Source: Fibrobacter sp. (GTDB lineage: Bacteria > Fibrobacterota > Fibrobacteria > Fibrobacterales > Fibrobacteraceae). Taken from it: a stretch of 64,000 nt of DNA. This document shows, piece by piece, positions 45,687 to 54,940 of the stretch; position 1 is the first letter of the stretch; each line of letters begins with the position of its first letter. The notes under the pieces are model-generated. The model saw only the letters and a list, made by a program, of their open reading frames with translations. It was not told the DNA's origin and did no database searches. The stretch lies in assembly GCA_024398815.1 (NCBI GenBank), contig JAKSIL010000016.1:1-64000 (forward strand), in the 5' to 3' direction. The position numbers and the translations under genes were made by a program.

Positions 45687-46484
45687 CTAGATGCCGTAGC
45701 ATGCGCGGGTGTTTTCGCGACAGTGCCTGTAGATTTCGTCTACGGGCACGTTTTTTGTCTGTGCGAGCTGTTGCGCGATGTAGGGGATGTAGCCCGAGTG
45801 GCAGGGCTTTCCGCGGTAGGGGACGGGCGCCATGTAAGGGGCGTCGGTCTCCAAAAGCATTTGTGTGACGGGGGTGAGGGCGGCCGCGTCGCGCACGTTT
45901 TGCGCATTTTTGAACGTGACGATTCCCGTGAAGCCGATGAAGATGTTCGCATTGAGCGCGAGTAGCTTTTCTGCGAATTCCGGCGAGCCCGTGAAGCAGT
46001 GAATGTGGACGTTTACGTTGTGCAGGTTGGCATTGCGGAGTACGGAAAGCGCGTCGTCGTCGGCTTCGCGCAGGTGCAGTACCAAGGGCTTTCCGCTTTG
46101 GATTCCGAGTTCCAGGTGGCGCTCGAAGAGCTTCACTTGCTCGGCGCGGTGTTCCAAATCGTAGTGGTAGTCGAGACCGAATTCCCCGCAGGCGACGCAC
46201 TTGGGGTGCTTCAGAAATTCGAGCATGCGAGCTTCGTCTTCGGCGGTTTCGGTGAGGACGTATTCCGGGTGGATTCCGTAGGCGGCATAGACGAACGGGT
46301 GCTTTTCGCTGAGTTCGCGAGCGTATTCGAAGTCGGCGGGGTCGCAGGCCACGTTGATGAATGCTTCGGGGCATGCGATATTCGTGTCGTCGCTGGAACC
46401 GCGCAGGCGGGCGAGGAGCGCGTCGAAAGATTCATCGGCGTGCCTTTCGTAAGAATCGATATGACAGTGCGTGTCGACGAACAT
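45687..46484 (-). CDS. tatD: TatD-family metal-dependent DNase
   Basis: A TIM-barrel hydrolase, 265 residues. Metal and catalytic residues: H-x-H in VDTHCHID, E in CGEFGLDYHYD, H in LHLREADDD and HCFTGSPE, and D in LLETDAPYMAP. Members act in DNA repair or fragmentation and as D-tyrosyl-like hydrolases. ATG 46484 is chosen because MFVDTHCHID is the normal beginning; the upstream TTG extension would overlap greA. It starts one base after the greA stop. Confidence 0.92.
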   Translation of the reverse strand: MFVDTHCHIDSYERHADESFDALLARLRGSSDDTNIACPEAFINVACDPADFEYARELSEKHPFVYAAYGIHPEYVLTETAEDEARMLEFLKHPKCVACGEFGLDYHYDLEHRAEQVKLFERHLELGIQSGKPLVLHLREADDDALSVLRNANLHNVNVHIHCFTGSPEFAEKLLALNANIFIGFTGIVTFKNAQNVRDAAALTPVTQMLLETDAPYMAPVPYRGKPCHSGYIPYIAQQLAQTKNVPVDEIYRHCRENTRACYGI

Positions 46485-46485
46485 G

Positions 46486-46953
46486 CTAGTAGGTGACTTC
46501 AACTATTTCGTATGTGACTGTGCCGCGCGGGACGGTCACCTGGATGGTGTCGCCCTTCTTTTTGCCTTTGAGCGCTTCGCCGATGGGTGACTTCATGCTG
46601 ATGCGGCCCTTGAGCGGGTCGATTTCCTTTTCGCCCACGATGGTGTATTCCTTGGGGCGCTTCGTCTTGGTGTCGACCATCTTGATTTTTGCGCCCAGGC
46701 GGATGGAGCCGTCTTCTGGGGCGGTGATTTCTACAATCTTGGCACCGTCCAAAATGCGGTCGAGTTCGCGCAGACGGCGGTCGATTTCACGAACGCGCAT
46801 GCGGCCGTATGTGTAGGCGGCATTTTCGCTGCGGTCGCCTTCGGCTGCGGCAGCCTGCACCTGGTTTATCATGGCCGGGCGCTCGACGTACTTGAGCTGT
46901 TCCCATTCGGCCTTGAATTTTTCAAAGCCTTCCTTCGAAATCAAATGTTGCAT
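46486..46953 (-). CDS. greA: Transcript cleavage/elongation factor GreA/GreB
   Basis: 155 residues: an N-terminal coiled coil (SKEGFEKFKAEWEQLK...GDRSENAAYTYGR with the acidic tip region GDRSEN) and a C-terminal FKBP-like domain ending TYEIVEVTY. It rescues stalled RNA polymerase. KKGDTIQVTVPRGTVTYEI matches Gre C-termini. ATG 46953 is chosen, since homology begins at MQHLISKEGFEKF; the longer frame reaches into the repeat-rich spacer. Confidence 0.9.
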   Translation of the reverse strand: MQHLISKEGFEKFKAEWEQLKYVERPAMINQVQAAAAEGDRSENAAYTYGRMRVREIDRRLRELDRILDGAKIVEITAPEDGSIRLGAKIKMVDTKTKRPKEYTIVGEKEIDPLKGRISMKSPIGEALKGKKKGDTIQVTVPRGTVTYEIVEVTY

Positions 46954-47003
46954 GGCGTAAATGTAGAATTTTGACTGTCGCCGAGTTCTGTTTTGCCTAA
47001 AAA

Positions 47004-47189
47004 CACCTACTAAATTCGAAATTCCGTACATTTAGTAGGTGGAATTTTAATTTGTATGTAAAAAAATGGTTTCTTTTTAGAATGTTTACGGGTTGTTGCA
47101 CCCACTAAATAGGCTGTTTTGCTTGTTTAGTAGGTGATTTGAAAAAAAATGCACCTACTTTTTTTTCATTTTTGCGTGTTTAGTAGGTG
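47004..47189. repeat. Three inverted repeats of CACCTACTAAAT, each 38 bp
   Basis: CACCTACTAAAT/ATTTAGTAGGTG at 47004-47041, CACCCACTAAAT/TTTAGTAGGTG at 47099-47136 and CACCTACT/TTTAGTAGGTG at 47152-47189. All three span exactly 38 bases although the centres differ. The rest of the 310-base gap is AT-rich, with GGGCGCGTA repeated at about 47234 and 47257 near the next start. Confidence 0.85.
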
Positions 47190-47263
47190 TTTTTTGCGTT
47201 TTATCGCTTTTTTGGTCATTTACCCTTATTTGGGGGCGCGTAAATAACTAAATTTGGGCGCGT

Positions 47264-49114
47264 ATGAAAATTATTGAAAAGATAGAGAGTATCCCAAAGC
47301 GCAGGCAGGAATCCAAGTACAAGCGCCTGAGTCGTATCTACTACAACCGCATGTTCCCTCGTCGTCAGGACGCCCTCAAGGTGGCCTGGTCTGTTTTCAT
47401 TGGCGTGTTCATCGGCATTTGGCCGACCATTGGTTTTGCCATCATTTTGACGGTTGCCGTCTGTGCGTTGTTCCGTTTGCCCAAGGTCCCCGGGGTCATT
47501 GCTGACTTTGTGGCGAACCCGGTAACGCAATTCGGCTTCTTTTATCCAGGTGGATACTATATTGGTTGCAAGATCTATCATCCGGCGGCCATTACGTTTG
47601 ATTTCTTGGGGGAATTCGAAAGAATGTCCATTCGGAATTGCGGTGTAATCATCAAAAATCTATGGGTAAACGCAGCGGATCATCTGATAGCCTTTATGAT
47701 TGGCATTACCATCATGGCGGCTTTTTGGGCTTTTGTCTTCTTTATCATCGCATATTTCGTGGTAAGTCACCGAAAAAAGAAGTGGATGGCTGCAAAAACT
47801 GGCTATATTCATAATCTAGTTGCAGAAGACGAAGTTTTAATCAAAGAATCTCACAAAGGAAAGAAACCTATGATGCACATCTATCCGTTCAAGGCCCTCC
47901 GCCCGGTGAATCCGGCCAAAGCCAAGGATATTTCCGCTCTCCCTTACGACGTGATGAATCGCGCCGAAGCCAAGGCCATGGCCGAGGGGCTCCCGCACTC
48001 CTACCTGCGCGTGACCCGTGCCGAATTGGAACTCGACGACAGCGTCGACGCCTATGACCCGAAGGTGTACGCCCACGCCCGCGCCAACCTCGACAAGATG
48101 ATTGAAGACGGCGTGATTGCCTTTGACAAGAAGCCCTGCCTTTACGTTTACCGCCAGACCATGAACGGCCGCGAACAGTACGGCCTCGTGTGCTGCGTTC
48201 CTGCCGCCGACTACTTCAACGGCACCATCAAGAAGCACGAACTTACCCGTGCCGACAAGGAAGAAGACCGTCTGCGTCATGTGCTCGACACCAACGCCAA
48301 CACGGGCCCGGTGTTCCTCACTTACCGTGACCAGGGCCAGTTCGACCTGTTCGGTGCCGTCACGAAGCGCGCCCCCGTCTACGACTTCGTGAGCGACGGC
48401 GACGGCTTCGGCCACACCGTCTGGATAATCGACGACGATGCCGAAATCGAAGCCATCCGCAAGAGTTTCGAAGCCATCCCGGTCAGCTACATCGCCGATG
48501 GCCACCACCGCAGTGCCGCCGGCGCCCGCGCCGCCAGCTACCGCGCCGAACAGAATCCGAAGAACACCGGCGACGAGGAATACAACCGTTACCTCGCCAT
48601 CCTGTTCCCGAGCACCCAGCTCAAGATTCTCGACTACAACCGCGTGCTCAAGGACTTGAACGGTCGCTCTCCGGAACAGCTCATGGAAGAAATGAAGCTC
48701 GTGTTCGACATCGAGGCTCTCGACGGCATGCAGAGCCCCGCCAAGCAGAACCAGGTGAACTTCTACATGGGCGGCAAGTGGTACGCCTGCACGTTCAAGG
48801 ACAAGTTCCTCAAGAACCTCGGCCCGGTCGACAGCCTCGACGTGGCGCTCCTCCAGAAGCTCATTTTGAAGCCGCTCTTCGACATCGACGATCCGCGCAC
48901 ATCGAAGCGCATCGACTTCGTCGGTGGCATCCGTGGCCTCGGTGAACTTGTGAAGCGCGTCGACAGCGGTGAATGCGCCTGCGCCTTCGCCATGTACCCG
49001 ACGACTCTCGACCAGCTCATGAACATCGCCGACGCCGGCGAAATCATGCCGCCGAAGAGCACTTGGTTCGAACCCAAGCTCCGTGACGGCCTCCTGGTCC
49101 ACACGCTCGACTAA
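47264..49114 (+). CDS. DUF2062-DUF1015 fusion protein
   Basis: 616 residues in one frame. Residues 1-195 look like DUF2062: a basic start, then membrane segments near 42-70 (WSVFIGVFIGIWPTIGFAI) and 140-175. From about 204 (MMHIYPFKALRPV) to the end it is a full-length DUF1015 protein with VSYIADGHHRSAA as the conserved motif. The two are normally separate genes. Base and codon use changes sharply at the join, from AT-rich to GC-rich and strongly biased. AAGGA lies 9-12 bases before internal ATGs at 47870 and 47873. So either a true fusion exists, the DUF1015 part is also made alone, or the first gene lost its stop (mutation or sequence error). Neither function is known. Confidence 0.8.
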   Translation: MKIIEKIESIPKRRQESKYKRLSRIYYNRMFPRRQDALKVAWSVFIGVFIGIWPTIGFAIILTVAVCALFRLPKVPGVIADFVANPVTQFGFFYPGGYYIGCKIYHPAAITFDFLGEFERMSIRNCGVIIKNLWVNAADHLIAFMIGITIMAAFWAFVFFIIAYFVVSHRKKKWMAAKTGYIHNLVAEDEVLIKESHKGKKPMMHIYPFKALRPVNPAKAKDISALPYDVMNRAEAKAMAEGLPHSYLRVTRAELELDDSVDAYDPKVYAHARANLDKMIEDGVIAFDKKPCLYVYRQTMNGREQYGLVCCVPAADYFNGTIKKHELTRADKEEDRLRHVLDTNANTGPVFLTYRDQGQFDLFGAVTKRAPVYDFVSDGDGFGHTVWIIDDDAEIEAIRKSFEAIPVSYIADGHHRSAAGARAASYRAEQNPKNTGDEEYNRYLAILFPSTQLKILDYNRVLKDLNGRSPEQLMEEMKLVFDIEALDGMQSPAKQNQVNFYMGGKWYACTFKDKFLKNLGPVDSLDVALLQKLILKPLFDIDDPRTSKRIDFVGGIRGLGELVKRVDSGECACAFAMYPTTLDQLMNIADAGEIMPPKSTWFEPKLRDGLLVHTLD

Positions 49115-49139
49115 AACGATTTCGTTTTGGAAAATTTAA

Positions 49140-49174
49140 AAGTCTGCTGGCTGTAACGCTGGCAGACTTTTTTT
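49140..49174 (+). terminator. Terminator after the DUF2062-DUF1015 gene
   Basis: AAGTCTGC and GCAGACTT pair around TGGCTGTAACGCTG, followed by T7. It lies between convergent genes. Confidence 0.8.
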
Positions 49175-49202
49175 GCAAAAAAAGCGGAATTTGTGTGAAA
49201 CT

Positions 49203-50216
49203 TTATTTGTTCTTTTCCGTGTTTTTTTCTTTTAAAATCGTCTTCGCTTTTGGATGCGGATGTACTTTCGGCGGAGTTGGGGCTAATGATTCTCTTTTGA
49301 AAACTTTTGTCTTTTTGAGAAAGTCGAATTTCTTTAGTACGAATTTGGAGGCTTTCGTGATGGTTTCGACAACTTTGTCGGGAATCGTTTCGTGGCGACC
49401 GAGAATTCGTTCGTGCGTGAAGAAGCCGTATTCGCGACTGTCGGCACAATGGGTCGGCCTTTCGCAGATAAAGTAATAGCAATCCTTGTTGATGACCACT
49501 TGCTCTATCAAGGTGGAATCGGCCTTGTTGTAGAGTTCCCTTTTCAGCTTGATGAGGGCGTTGCCGGGCTCATTTTGGCGAATTTGCATTTCAACGAGAC
49601 GGCGGTCTTGCCACGGCAACTGGTCGACTTCCTGCAGACTGACTTGGCGGTTGGCGAGCTTGGTCGAACCCACTCGGTCGATGCTTATTTCGCGGTCGCC
49701 CTGCCACAGCGTGGTTTTCAAGAAGAAATCCATTCCCTGTTCCTGCATCAACGAAATCAGGTAGTCCTGCTCCACGTCGTTGAGTTCGCTTATGGTCAGG
49801 GTGTCGCCTCGCTTGGGCATATATATCTTGCGCTTTTCGATAAAAGCACTTTCGCCGCGCCACTTGAAGTTCATGTGCGGCGTGTAGACTTTTCCGTTGT
49901 CCGTAATTTCGATGGTGTCGCCGGGCATGGCGATTAGCTTTCGAACAAGTGTTTCTCCGTTTCGGAGCTTTACCCAGGCGCTTTCACCAAACTTGAGCAT
50001 GTCTATGCATTGTGGCAGCTTGCACATCCAAAGTGTCTTGTGCTCCTTGTGCTTTGGGTGCATGCTCGAATCGCTTGAACGCACTGGCTCAAGCACGTAG
50101 TATCGCACAGTTCCTGCAATCAGGAGGAACATGATGAGCACAAGCACAAGGAAGAACACGTGGGACTTCGAGTTCTTGCGGTGCAGTTTGCTTACGATGT
50201 GCTTGAGACTAGCCAT
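49203..50216 (-). CDS. lepB: Signal peptidase I
   Basis: Membrane serine protease that removes Sec signal peptides. 337 residues; a single N-terminal anchor (about 20-40), the nucleophile S51 in SSMHP, general base K93 in [10 protein letters not shown], and the closing box ADSREYGFF. The stretch between them is longer than in minimal SPases, and a basic tail ([10 protein letters not shown]...KEKNTEKNK) follows. It lies 12 bases after lepA, the classic lepA-lepB order. Confidence 0.92.
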   Translation of the reverse strand: MASLKHIVSKLHRKNSKSHVFFLVLVLIMFLLIAGTVRYYVLEPVRSSDSSMHPKHKEHKTLWMCKLPQCIDMLKFGESAWVKLRNGETLVRKLIAMPGDTIEITDNGKVYTPHMNFKWRGESAFIEKRKIYMPKRGDTLTISELNDVEQDYLISLMQEQGMDFFLKTTLWQGDREISIDRVGSTKLANRQVSLQEVDQLPWQDRRLVEMQIRQNEPGNALIKLKRELYNKADSTLIEQVVINKDCYYFICERPTHCADSREYGFFTHERILGRHETIPDKVVETITKASKFVLKKFDFLKKTKVFKRESLAPTPPKVHPHPKAKTILKEKNTEKNK

Positions 50217-50228
50217 TCTTCGCCTTTA

Positions 50229-52049
50229 CTAGTCCCCGTTTCCGCTGCTGTCGTCGCTCAGGCTGAGTACGGCGAGGAACGCCTTCTGCGGCACTTCCAC
50301 CGAGCCGATGCTCTTCATGCGCTTCTTGCCTTCCTTCTGCTTTTCGAGGAGCTTGCGCTTGCGGGTGATGTCGCCGCCGTAGCACTTGGCTAGCACGTCC
50401 TTGCGCACGGCTTTCACGGTGCTGCGGCTGATGATTTTTCCACCGATGGCGCCCTGGATGGCCACGTCGAACTGCTGGCGCGGAATGAGGTCCTTGAGCT
50501 TTACGCAGATGGCGTTTGCATAAGTGGTCGCCTTGTCGCGGTGGATGATTACGGAGAATGCGTCCACCGGGTCGCCGTTCAAGAGGATGTCGAGTTTCAC
50601 GAGGTTGTTCTGCCGGTATTCGCTCGGGGCGTAGTCGAGGCCTGCGTAACCGCGGCTCACGGACTTGAGACGGTCGTAGAAGTCGAACATGATTTCGGCG
50701 AGCGGCAGGTTGTACTTGAGGATGACCTTCGTCTCGTCGAGGTATTCCATGGTCTCGAATTCGCCGCGCTTTTCGTCGCAGAGCGTCATGAGGGCGCCCA
50801 CGAATTCCTTGGGCGTAAAGATTTGCGCCTTCACGTATGGTTCCTCGATGTGGTCGTAGCGGCTGGCGTCGGGGAGTTTACTGGGGCTTTCGATTTTCAC
50901 CATCGAGCCGTCGCTCATGTACACGTGGTATTCCACGTTTGGCACTGTCGTGATGATATCGACGTTGAATTCGCGGTCCAGGCGCTCCTGCACGATCTCC
51001 ATGTGCAAGAGTCCGAGGAATCCGGTGCGGAAGCCAAATCCGAGCGCTTCGGATGTTTCCGGTTCCCAGGTGAGCGCGGAATCGTTCAAACGCAATTTTT
51101 CAAGGGCTTCGCGCAAGTTGCGGTAGTCTTCCGGGTCGATGGGGTAGATGCCCGAATAAATCATCGGGAGAATATCCTTGTAGCCCGGGAGAGGCTCCGT
51201 TGCCGGGTTGGCGGGGTCGGTAAGCGTGTCGCCGATTTTCACGTCGCTAATCGTCTTCACGTTTGCGAGCACGTAGCCCACCATGCCTTCGGAAAGTTCC
51301 GGGCGCGGGTCGCGGCGCATGCTGAACGTGCCGACTTCAGTCACCATGTATTCGGCGCCGGTCTTCATCATGCGGATTTTCATGCCCGCCTTGAGGGTGC
51401 CTTCCACGATGCGGATGTAGTTGATGACGCCGCGGTACGAATCGTAGACGGAGTCAAAAATCAAAGCCTTCAGCGGCTTGCCGGAATCGCCCTTCGGCGC
51501 CGAGATTTCGTCGACAATCTTGTCGAGCACCTGGCTTACGTTGAGGCCGGTTTTTGCAGAAATGCGGGGAATGGAGTCCGGGTCGTAACCGAGCAAATCG
51601 CCGACCATCTGTGCGTAGTGGTCGGGCTGTGCGCCCGGCAGGTCCACCTTGTTGAGGACAGGAATAACGGTCAGGTCGTTTTCGATGGCAAGGTACAGGT
51701 TCGAAAGCGTCTGGGCTTCGATGCCCTGGCTCGCGTCCACCACGAGAATGGCGCCTTCGCAGGCGGCGAGCGAACGGCTCACTTCGTACGTGAAGTCCAC
51801 GTGCCCCGGAGTGTCGATCATGTTCAGGATGTACTCCTGGCCGTCGCGTTCGTACACCATGCGGATGGCGTGAGCCTTGATGGTAATGCCTTTTTCCCTC
51901 TCCAGGTCCATATCGTCGAGGAGCTGGTTCATCATTTCGTTTTTCGAAACGGTCTTGGTCAGTTCGATCATTCGGTCGGCCAGGGTGGATTTGCCGTGGT
52001 CGATGTGGGCGATAATGCTGAAGTTGCGGATATTGTTGTTTTGCGGCAT
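50229..52049 (-). CDS. lepA: Elongation factor 4
   Basis: Translational GTPase that back-translocates stalled ribosomes. 606 residues with [13 protein letters not shown] (P-loop), [19 protein letters not shown] and the LepA-specific C-terminal region ([20 protein letters not shown]). A TATATT box (52083-52088, minus strand) lies about 34 bases upstream. Long antisense frames over this gene are shadows of its codon bias. Confidence 0.97.
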   Translation of the reverse strand: MPQNNNIRNFSIIAHIDHGKSTLADRMIELTKTVSKNEMMNQLLDDMDLEREKGITIKAHAIRMVYERDGQEYILNMIDTPGHVDFTYEVSRSLAACEGAILVVDASQGIEAQTLSNLYLAIENDLTVIPVLNKVDLPGAQPDHYAQMVGDLLGYDPDSIPRISAKTGLNVSQVLDKIVDEISAPKGDSGKPLKALIFDSVYDSYRGVINYIRIVEGTLKAGMKIRMMKTGAEYMVTEVGTFSMRRDPRPELSEGMVGYVLANVKTISDVKIGDTLTDPANPATEPLPGYKDILPMIYSGIYPIDPEDYRNLREALEKLRLNDSALTWEPETSEALGFGFRTGFLGLLHMEIVQERLDREFNVDIITTVPNVEYHVYMSDGSMVKIESPSKLPDASRYDHIEEPYVKAQIFTPKEFVGALMTLCDEKRGEFETMEYLDETKVILKYNLPLAEIMFDFYDRLKSVSRGYAGLDYAPSEYRQNNLVKLDILLNGDPVDAFSVIIHRDKATTYANAICVKLKDLIPRQQFDVAIQGAIGGKIISRSTVKAVRKDVLAKCYGGDITRKRKLLEKQKEGKKRMKSIGSVEVPQKAFLAVLSLSDDSSGNGD

Positions 52050-52160
52050 ATATGTCTTGATATGTTGTCTATTTTAGGGACAAATATAGAAATGTTGATG
52101 AAAAAATATCTATATTCTATTGACGATTTAAAAACAATTAACGATAAAACAATTGGAAGT

Positions 52161-52697
52161 ATGATTGTGCTTAAGAAGATATTGATGGGCGTTGCCATAC
52201 TTGGGCTTGCGTGTTATTCCTGTGCCGACGAGGCCAGGGTGTTCAACAAGGATTACAAGGGTATCAAGGCCATCGAAGCGATAATTACGACGCACGAAGG
52301 CGAAATCAAGTTGGATCTCGATTTCAAGGCCGCTCCCAATACGGTTGCGAATTTCGTGCATTTGGCCGATAGCGGTTTCTACAACGGGCTTTCCTTCCAT
52401 CGTGTGATTCCCGGATTCATGATTCAGGGAGGTGACCCGGCCGGTAACGGAACTGGTGGCCCGGGTTATCATATCGATGACGAAATCAATAATTTAAAAC
52501 ATGAAACTGGGGTTATCTCCATGGCCAACCGCGGTCCGGGTACAGGCGGATCCCAGTTCTTTATCACCCATACTCCGCAGCCCCACCTGGATGGAAGGCA
52601 TACCGTTTTTGGGCATGTGCTTGAAGGGCAAGATGTGGTTTGCCGTATTGATGCCGGTGACAAGATTATAAACATTAAAATTGTGGAAAAGAAGTAA
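52161..52697 (+). CDS. Cyclophilin-type peptidyl-prolyl isomerase, exported
   Basis: A 178-residue protein with an N-terminal hydrophobic signal ([17 protein letters not shown]), then the cyclophilin core. Signature [19 protein letters not shown], then [21 protein letters not shown] and [14 protein letters not shown]. It should speed proline isomerisation during folding in the periplasm. A cysteine at the end of the signal could be lipidated, though the lipobox is imperfect. ATG 52161 is used; GTG 52167 has a better spaced GGAAG. Three bases separate it from the next gene. Confidence 0.9.
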   Translation: MIVLKKILMGVAILGLACYSCADEARVFNKDYKGIKAIEAIITTHEGEIKLDLDFKAAPNTVANFVHLADSGFYNGLSFHRVIPGFMIQGGDPAGNGTGGPGYHIDDEINNLKHETGVISMANRGPGTGGSQFFITHTPQPHLDGRHTVFGHVLEGQDVVCRIDAGDKIINIKIVEKK

Positions 52698-52700
52698 TCT

Positions 52701-53963
52701 ATGAGTTCTAATAAAGTGTCGTCTAACGCAAAGAAACCTGCAGCTAAGGCTGCTCCTGCAAAGAAGGCCGCCCCCGCAAAGGCTCCCGCAAAGAAGGCAG
52801 CACCTGCAAAGGCCGCCCCCGCAAAGGCTCCTGCAAAGAAGGCAGCCCCTGCGAAGGCCGCCCCCGCAAAGGCACCTGCGAAGAAGGCTGCACCTGCGAA
52901 GGCCGCCCCTGCCAAGGCTCCTGCGAAGAAGGCTGCACCTGCAAAGGCCGCCCCCGCGAAGGCTCCTGCGAAGAAGGCTGCACCTGCGAAGGCCGCCCCT
53001 GCCAAGGCTCCTGCGAAGAAGGCTGCACCTGCAAAGGCCGCCCCCGCGAAGGCTCCTGCGAAGAAGGCTGCCCCAGCAAAGGCCGCCCCTGCGAAGGCTC
53101 CCGCCAAGGCACCTGCAAAGTCCGCCCCCGCGAAGGCTCCTGCCAAGGCGCCTGCAAAGTCCGTCCCCGCGAAGGCTCCCGCCAAGGCACCTGCAAAGTC
53201 CGTCCCCGCGAAGGCTCCCGCCAAGGCACCTGCAAAGCCCGCCCCTGCAAAAGCTCCCGCCAAGGCACCTGCAAAGCCCGCCCCTGCAAAAGCTCCTGCC
53301 AAAACAGAAAAAGATTCCAAGCAGAAAAAGTCCAATGACGTTGATCAGAATGTTGAAACTTCTGAATCTGCAGTAGTTGCTGACGCATCGACAGAGAACG
53401 CTGAATCCACCGAAGGTTCTGCCAAGGGCAAATCGAAGGAGTCCAAGAAGCCGGCGATTCCGTTCGCTTTGCTGTTGCAAAACGGAAAGCGTCCGGTCAA
53501 GACCATCATGTTCGTCGAAGTCAAGGAAGACGAAGAAAAGTCGAACCTCAAGAAGGTGTCCTCTGAACTCAAGCAGCTCGAGAAGAAGCCGACTGCTTCC
53601 ATCCGCCGCAAGAGTTCCCTTGCCGAAGAAACCCAGGAAGAACTGACGGAACGCATTCTCAAGGAACTCGAAGAACAGAACTTGGCCTTCACCCGCGAAG
53701 CCGCCACGCAGATGTGCACTCGTTGCAATCGTAACCTTGTTTCCCCAGAATTCTGGGTCGACAAACATTTGGGTTATTGCGAAGAATGCGCCGCCATCCT
53801 CAAGCTCGGTCAGTCCAAGGAAGCCCGCAAGGTGGAATACTCCATGGGTGCCATGGGCGGAGACTCTCTTGACGAGGCCGATGAGGATAGCGAATTTATC
53901 GACGGTCCTGACGCAGCCGATTTGAAGGATGCCGAAGAGGAACTGGCTGAATTCGAAGATTAG
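52701..53963 (+). CDS. PAKA-repeat protein with DksA-type zinc finger
   Basis: 420 residues. Residues 11-200 are Ala/Pro/Lys repeats. About seven 15-residue units (KKAAPAKAAPAKAPA) are followed by five units with S, SV or P variants, resembling histone H1 tails. An acidic, Ser-rich stretch and a charged helical region follow. The C-terminus holds C339-x2-C342-x17-C360-x2-C363, the spacing of the TraR/DksA zinc finger. An acidic tail ends EEELAEFED. It may bind DNA by the tail and RNA polymerase by the finger; that is inferred. The coding DNA is itself tandem 45-bp and 39-bp repeats. It follows the cyclophilin by three bases. Confidence 0.88.
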   Translation: MSSNKVSSNAKKPAAKAAPAKKAAPAKAPAKKAAPAKAAPAKAPAKKAAPAKAAPAKAPAKKAAPAKAAPAKAPAKKAAPAKAAPAKAPAKKAAPAKAAPAKAPAKKAAPAKAAPAKAPAKKAAPAKAAPAKAPAKAPAKSAPAKAPAKAPAKSVPAKAPAKAPAKSVPAKAPAKAPAKPAPAKAPAKAPAKPAPAKAPAKTEKDSKQKKSNDVDQNVETSESAVVADASTENAESTEGSAKGKSKESKKPAIPFALLLQNGKRPVKTIMFVEVKEDEEKSNLKKVSSELKQLEKKPTASIRRKSSLAEETQEELTERILKELEEQNLAFTREAATQMCTRCNRNLVSPEFWVDKHLGYCEECAAILKLGQSKEARKVEYSMGAMGGDSLDEADEDSEFIDGPDAADLKDAEEELAEFED

Positions 53964-54017
53964 TTGACAACTTCGTCGATTTGAACATTGGCGAAGTTTT
54001 CAGTGTAAAATTAAAAC

Positions 54018-54052
54018 CCCGGACAGCAGTATAGCTGATCCGGGATTTTTTA
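54018..54052. terminator. Bidirectional terminator between the PAKA gene and lexA
   Basis: CCCGGA-C-AGC pairs with GCT-G-ATCCGGG around AGTATA, with T6 on the plus side and GGGTTTTAATTTT on the minus side. Another weaker hairpin (AACTTCG/CGAAGTT, 53969-53998) precedes it. Confidence 0.8.
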
Positions 54053-54102
54053 TGCTCGTTTGTCGCGTGACTATTTATGCGCAGAGGTTTATGCCGCGCT
54101 GA

Positions 54103-54753
54103 CTAGTTCACTTTGCGCATCACGCCGATGACACGGCCTGCAATCGAGAAGTCCTTGTTGTTCTTCACGATGATGGGGCGGTACTTGGGGTTTGCCGGCT
54201 TGAGTTCAATATGGTCGGCCATGGGCTGGTAGTACTTGACTGTCGCTTCGTTGTCGATTTGCGCTACGACGATTTCACCGCGGTCGGCTGTTTTTTGCTG
54301 GCGAGCGAAAATCAGGTCGCCGTCGAAAATGCCTGCGTTGATCATGGAGTCGCCCTTGACGCGCAAGGCGAAGACATCGCTGCGGCAGGCGAGGAAGTCG
54401 CGGTCGATGGTGACTGTGCCTTCGAGGTTCTGCACGGCCAGGATGGGAGTACCGGCGGCCACGCGGCCCACGATAGGAATTTCGATGGTGTTGGAGGGAG
54501 CCTCTTCGGCGGCGTCGCTTGCGTCGGAGTTCAGAATTTCGATACCGCGGCTCAAGCGCGGGGAGCGGTTGATGTAGCCCTTCTTGATGAGGGCGGCGAG
54601 AATGGAACGCACGCCGTTGGTGGAGGAAATTTCGAAATGGTTGCCGATTTCGCGCACGGTGGGCGGCATGCGGTTTTCCTTGGAGTACTTCTTGATGTAC
54701 TCGTAAATTTCGGCCTGGCGGTCGGTCAGTTCCTTGCGTTTGATGTCTTCCAT
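54103..54753 (-). CDS. lexA: SOS repressor LexA
   Basis: 216 residues. The winged helix-turn-helix covers about 1-70, with [14 protein letters not shown] and [16 protein letters not shown]. Self-cleavage would occur at A100-G101 (RVAAGTP); the catalytic dyad is S136 in KGDSMINAG and K173 in EATVKYY. It represses DNA-damage genes and is inactivated through RecA. Its own promoter carries a matching LexA box, so it is autoregulated. The DNA recognition helix differs from that of gamma-proteobacteria, which fits the non-CTGT box. Confidence 0.96.
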   Translation of the reverse strand: MEDIKRKELTDRQAEIYEYIKKYSKENRMPPTVREIGNHFEISSTNGVRSILAALIKKGYINRSPRLSRGIEILNSDASDAAEEAPSNTIEIPIVGRVAAGTPILAVQNLEGTVTIDRDFLACRSDVFALRVKGDSMINAGIFDGDLIFARQQKTADRGEIVVAQIDNEATVKYYQPMADHIELKPANPKYRPIIVKNNKDFSIAGRVIGVMRKVN

Positions 54754-54793
54754 TTTAAACCTCGCATATAACTTTGGAATTTATACGTATATA

Positions 54794-54822
54794 AATATAA
54801 TGCACAATTGGGCAAATGTCAA
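54794..54822 (-). promoter_or_regulatory. lexA promoter with LexA box in the spacer
   Basis: On the minus strand: TTGACA (54817-54822), exactly 17 bases, TATATT (54794-54799). The spacer holds TGCCCAATTGTGCA (54801-54814), which fits TGC-N-C-N4-GTGCA without mismatch. Bound repressor would block RNA polymerase directly. Confidence 0.88.
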
Positions 54823-54940
54823 TAGTTTCACTGCACATTTTTTCACTTTTTTGTTTTTCCCCCTTCAAAATTTTACTTTTTTGCTTACTTTCCTCCAAAA
54901 TTTTCAGTTTTTGTATATTTTCATATAAAAAGGGGCTGAA

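Noticed and set aside
47004..47189. CRISPR or attC array reading of the triple hairpins
   Set aside because: The repeats are inverted, not direct, there is no integrase, and only three units occur.
50541..52160. Long plus-strand frame opposite lepA, continuous with the cyclophilin
   Set aside because: It is the complement of a strongly biased lepA gene; the cyclophilin homology and signal peptide begin only near 52161.
52469..53768. Gly/Ala-rich antisense frames opposite the PAKA repeats
   Set aside because: They result from the repeat composition; the plus-strand frame has a zinc finger and follows the cyclophilin by three bases.
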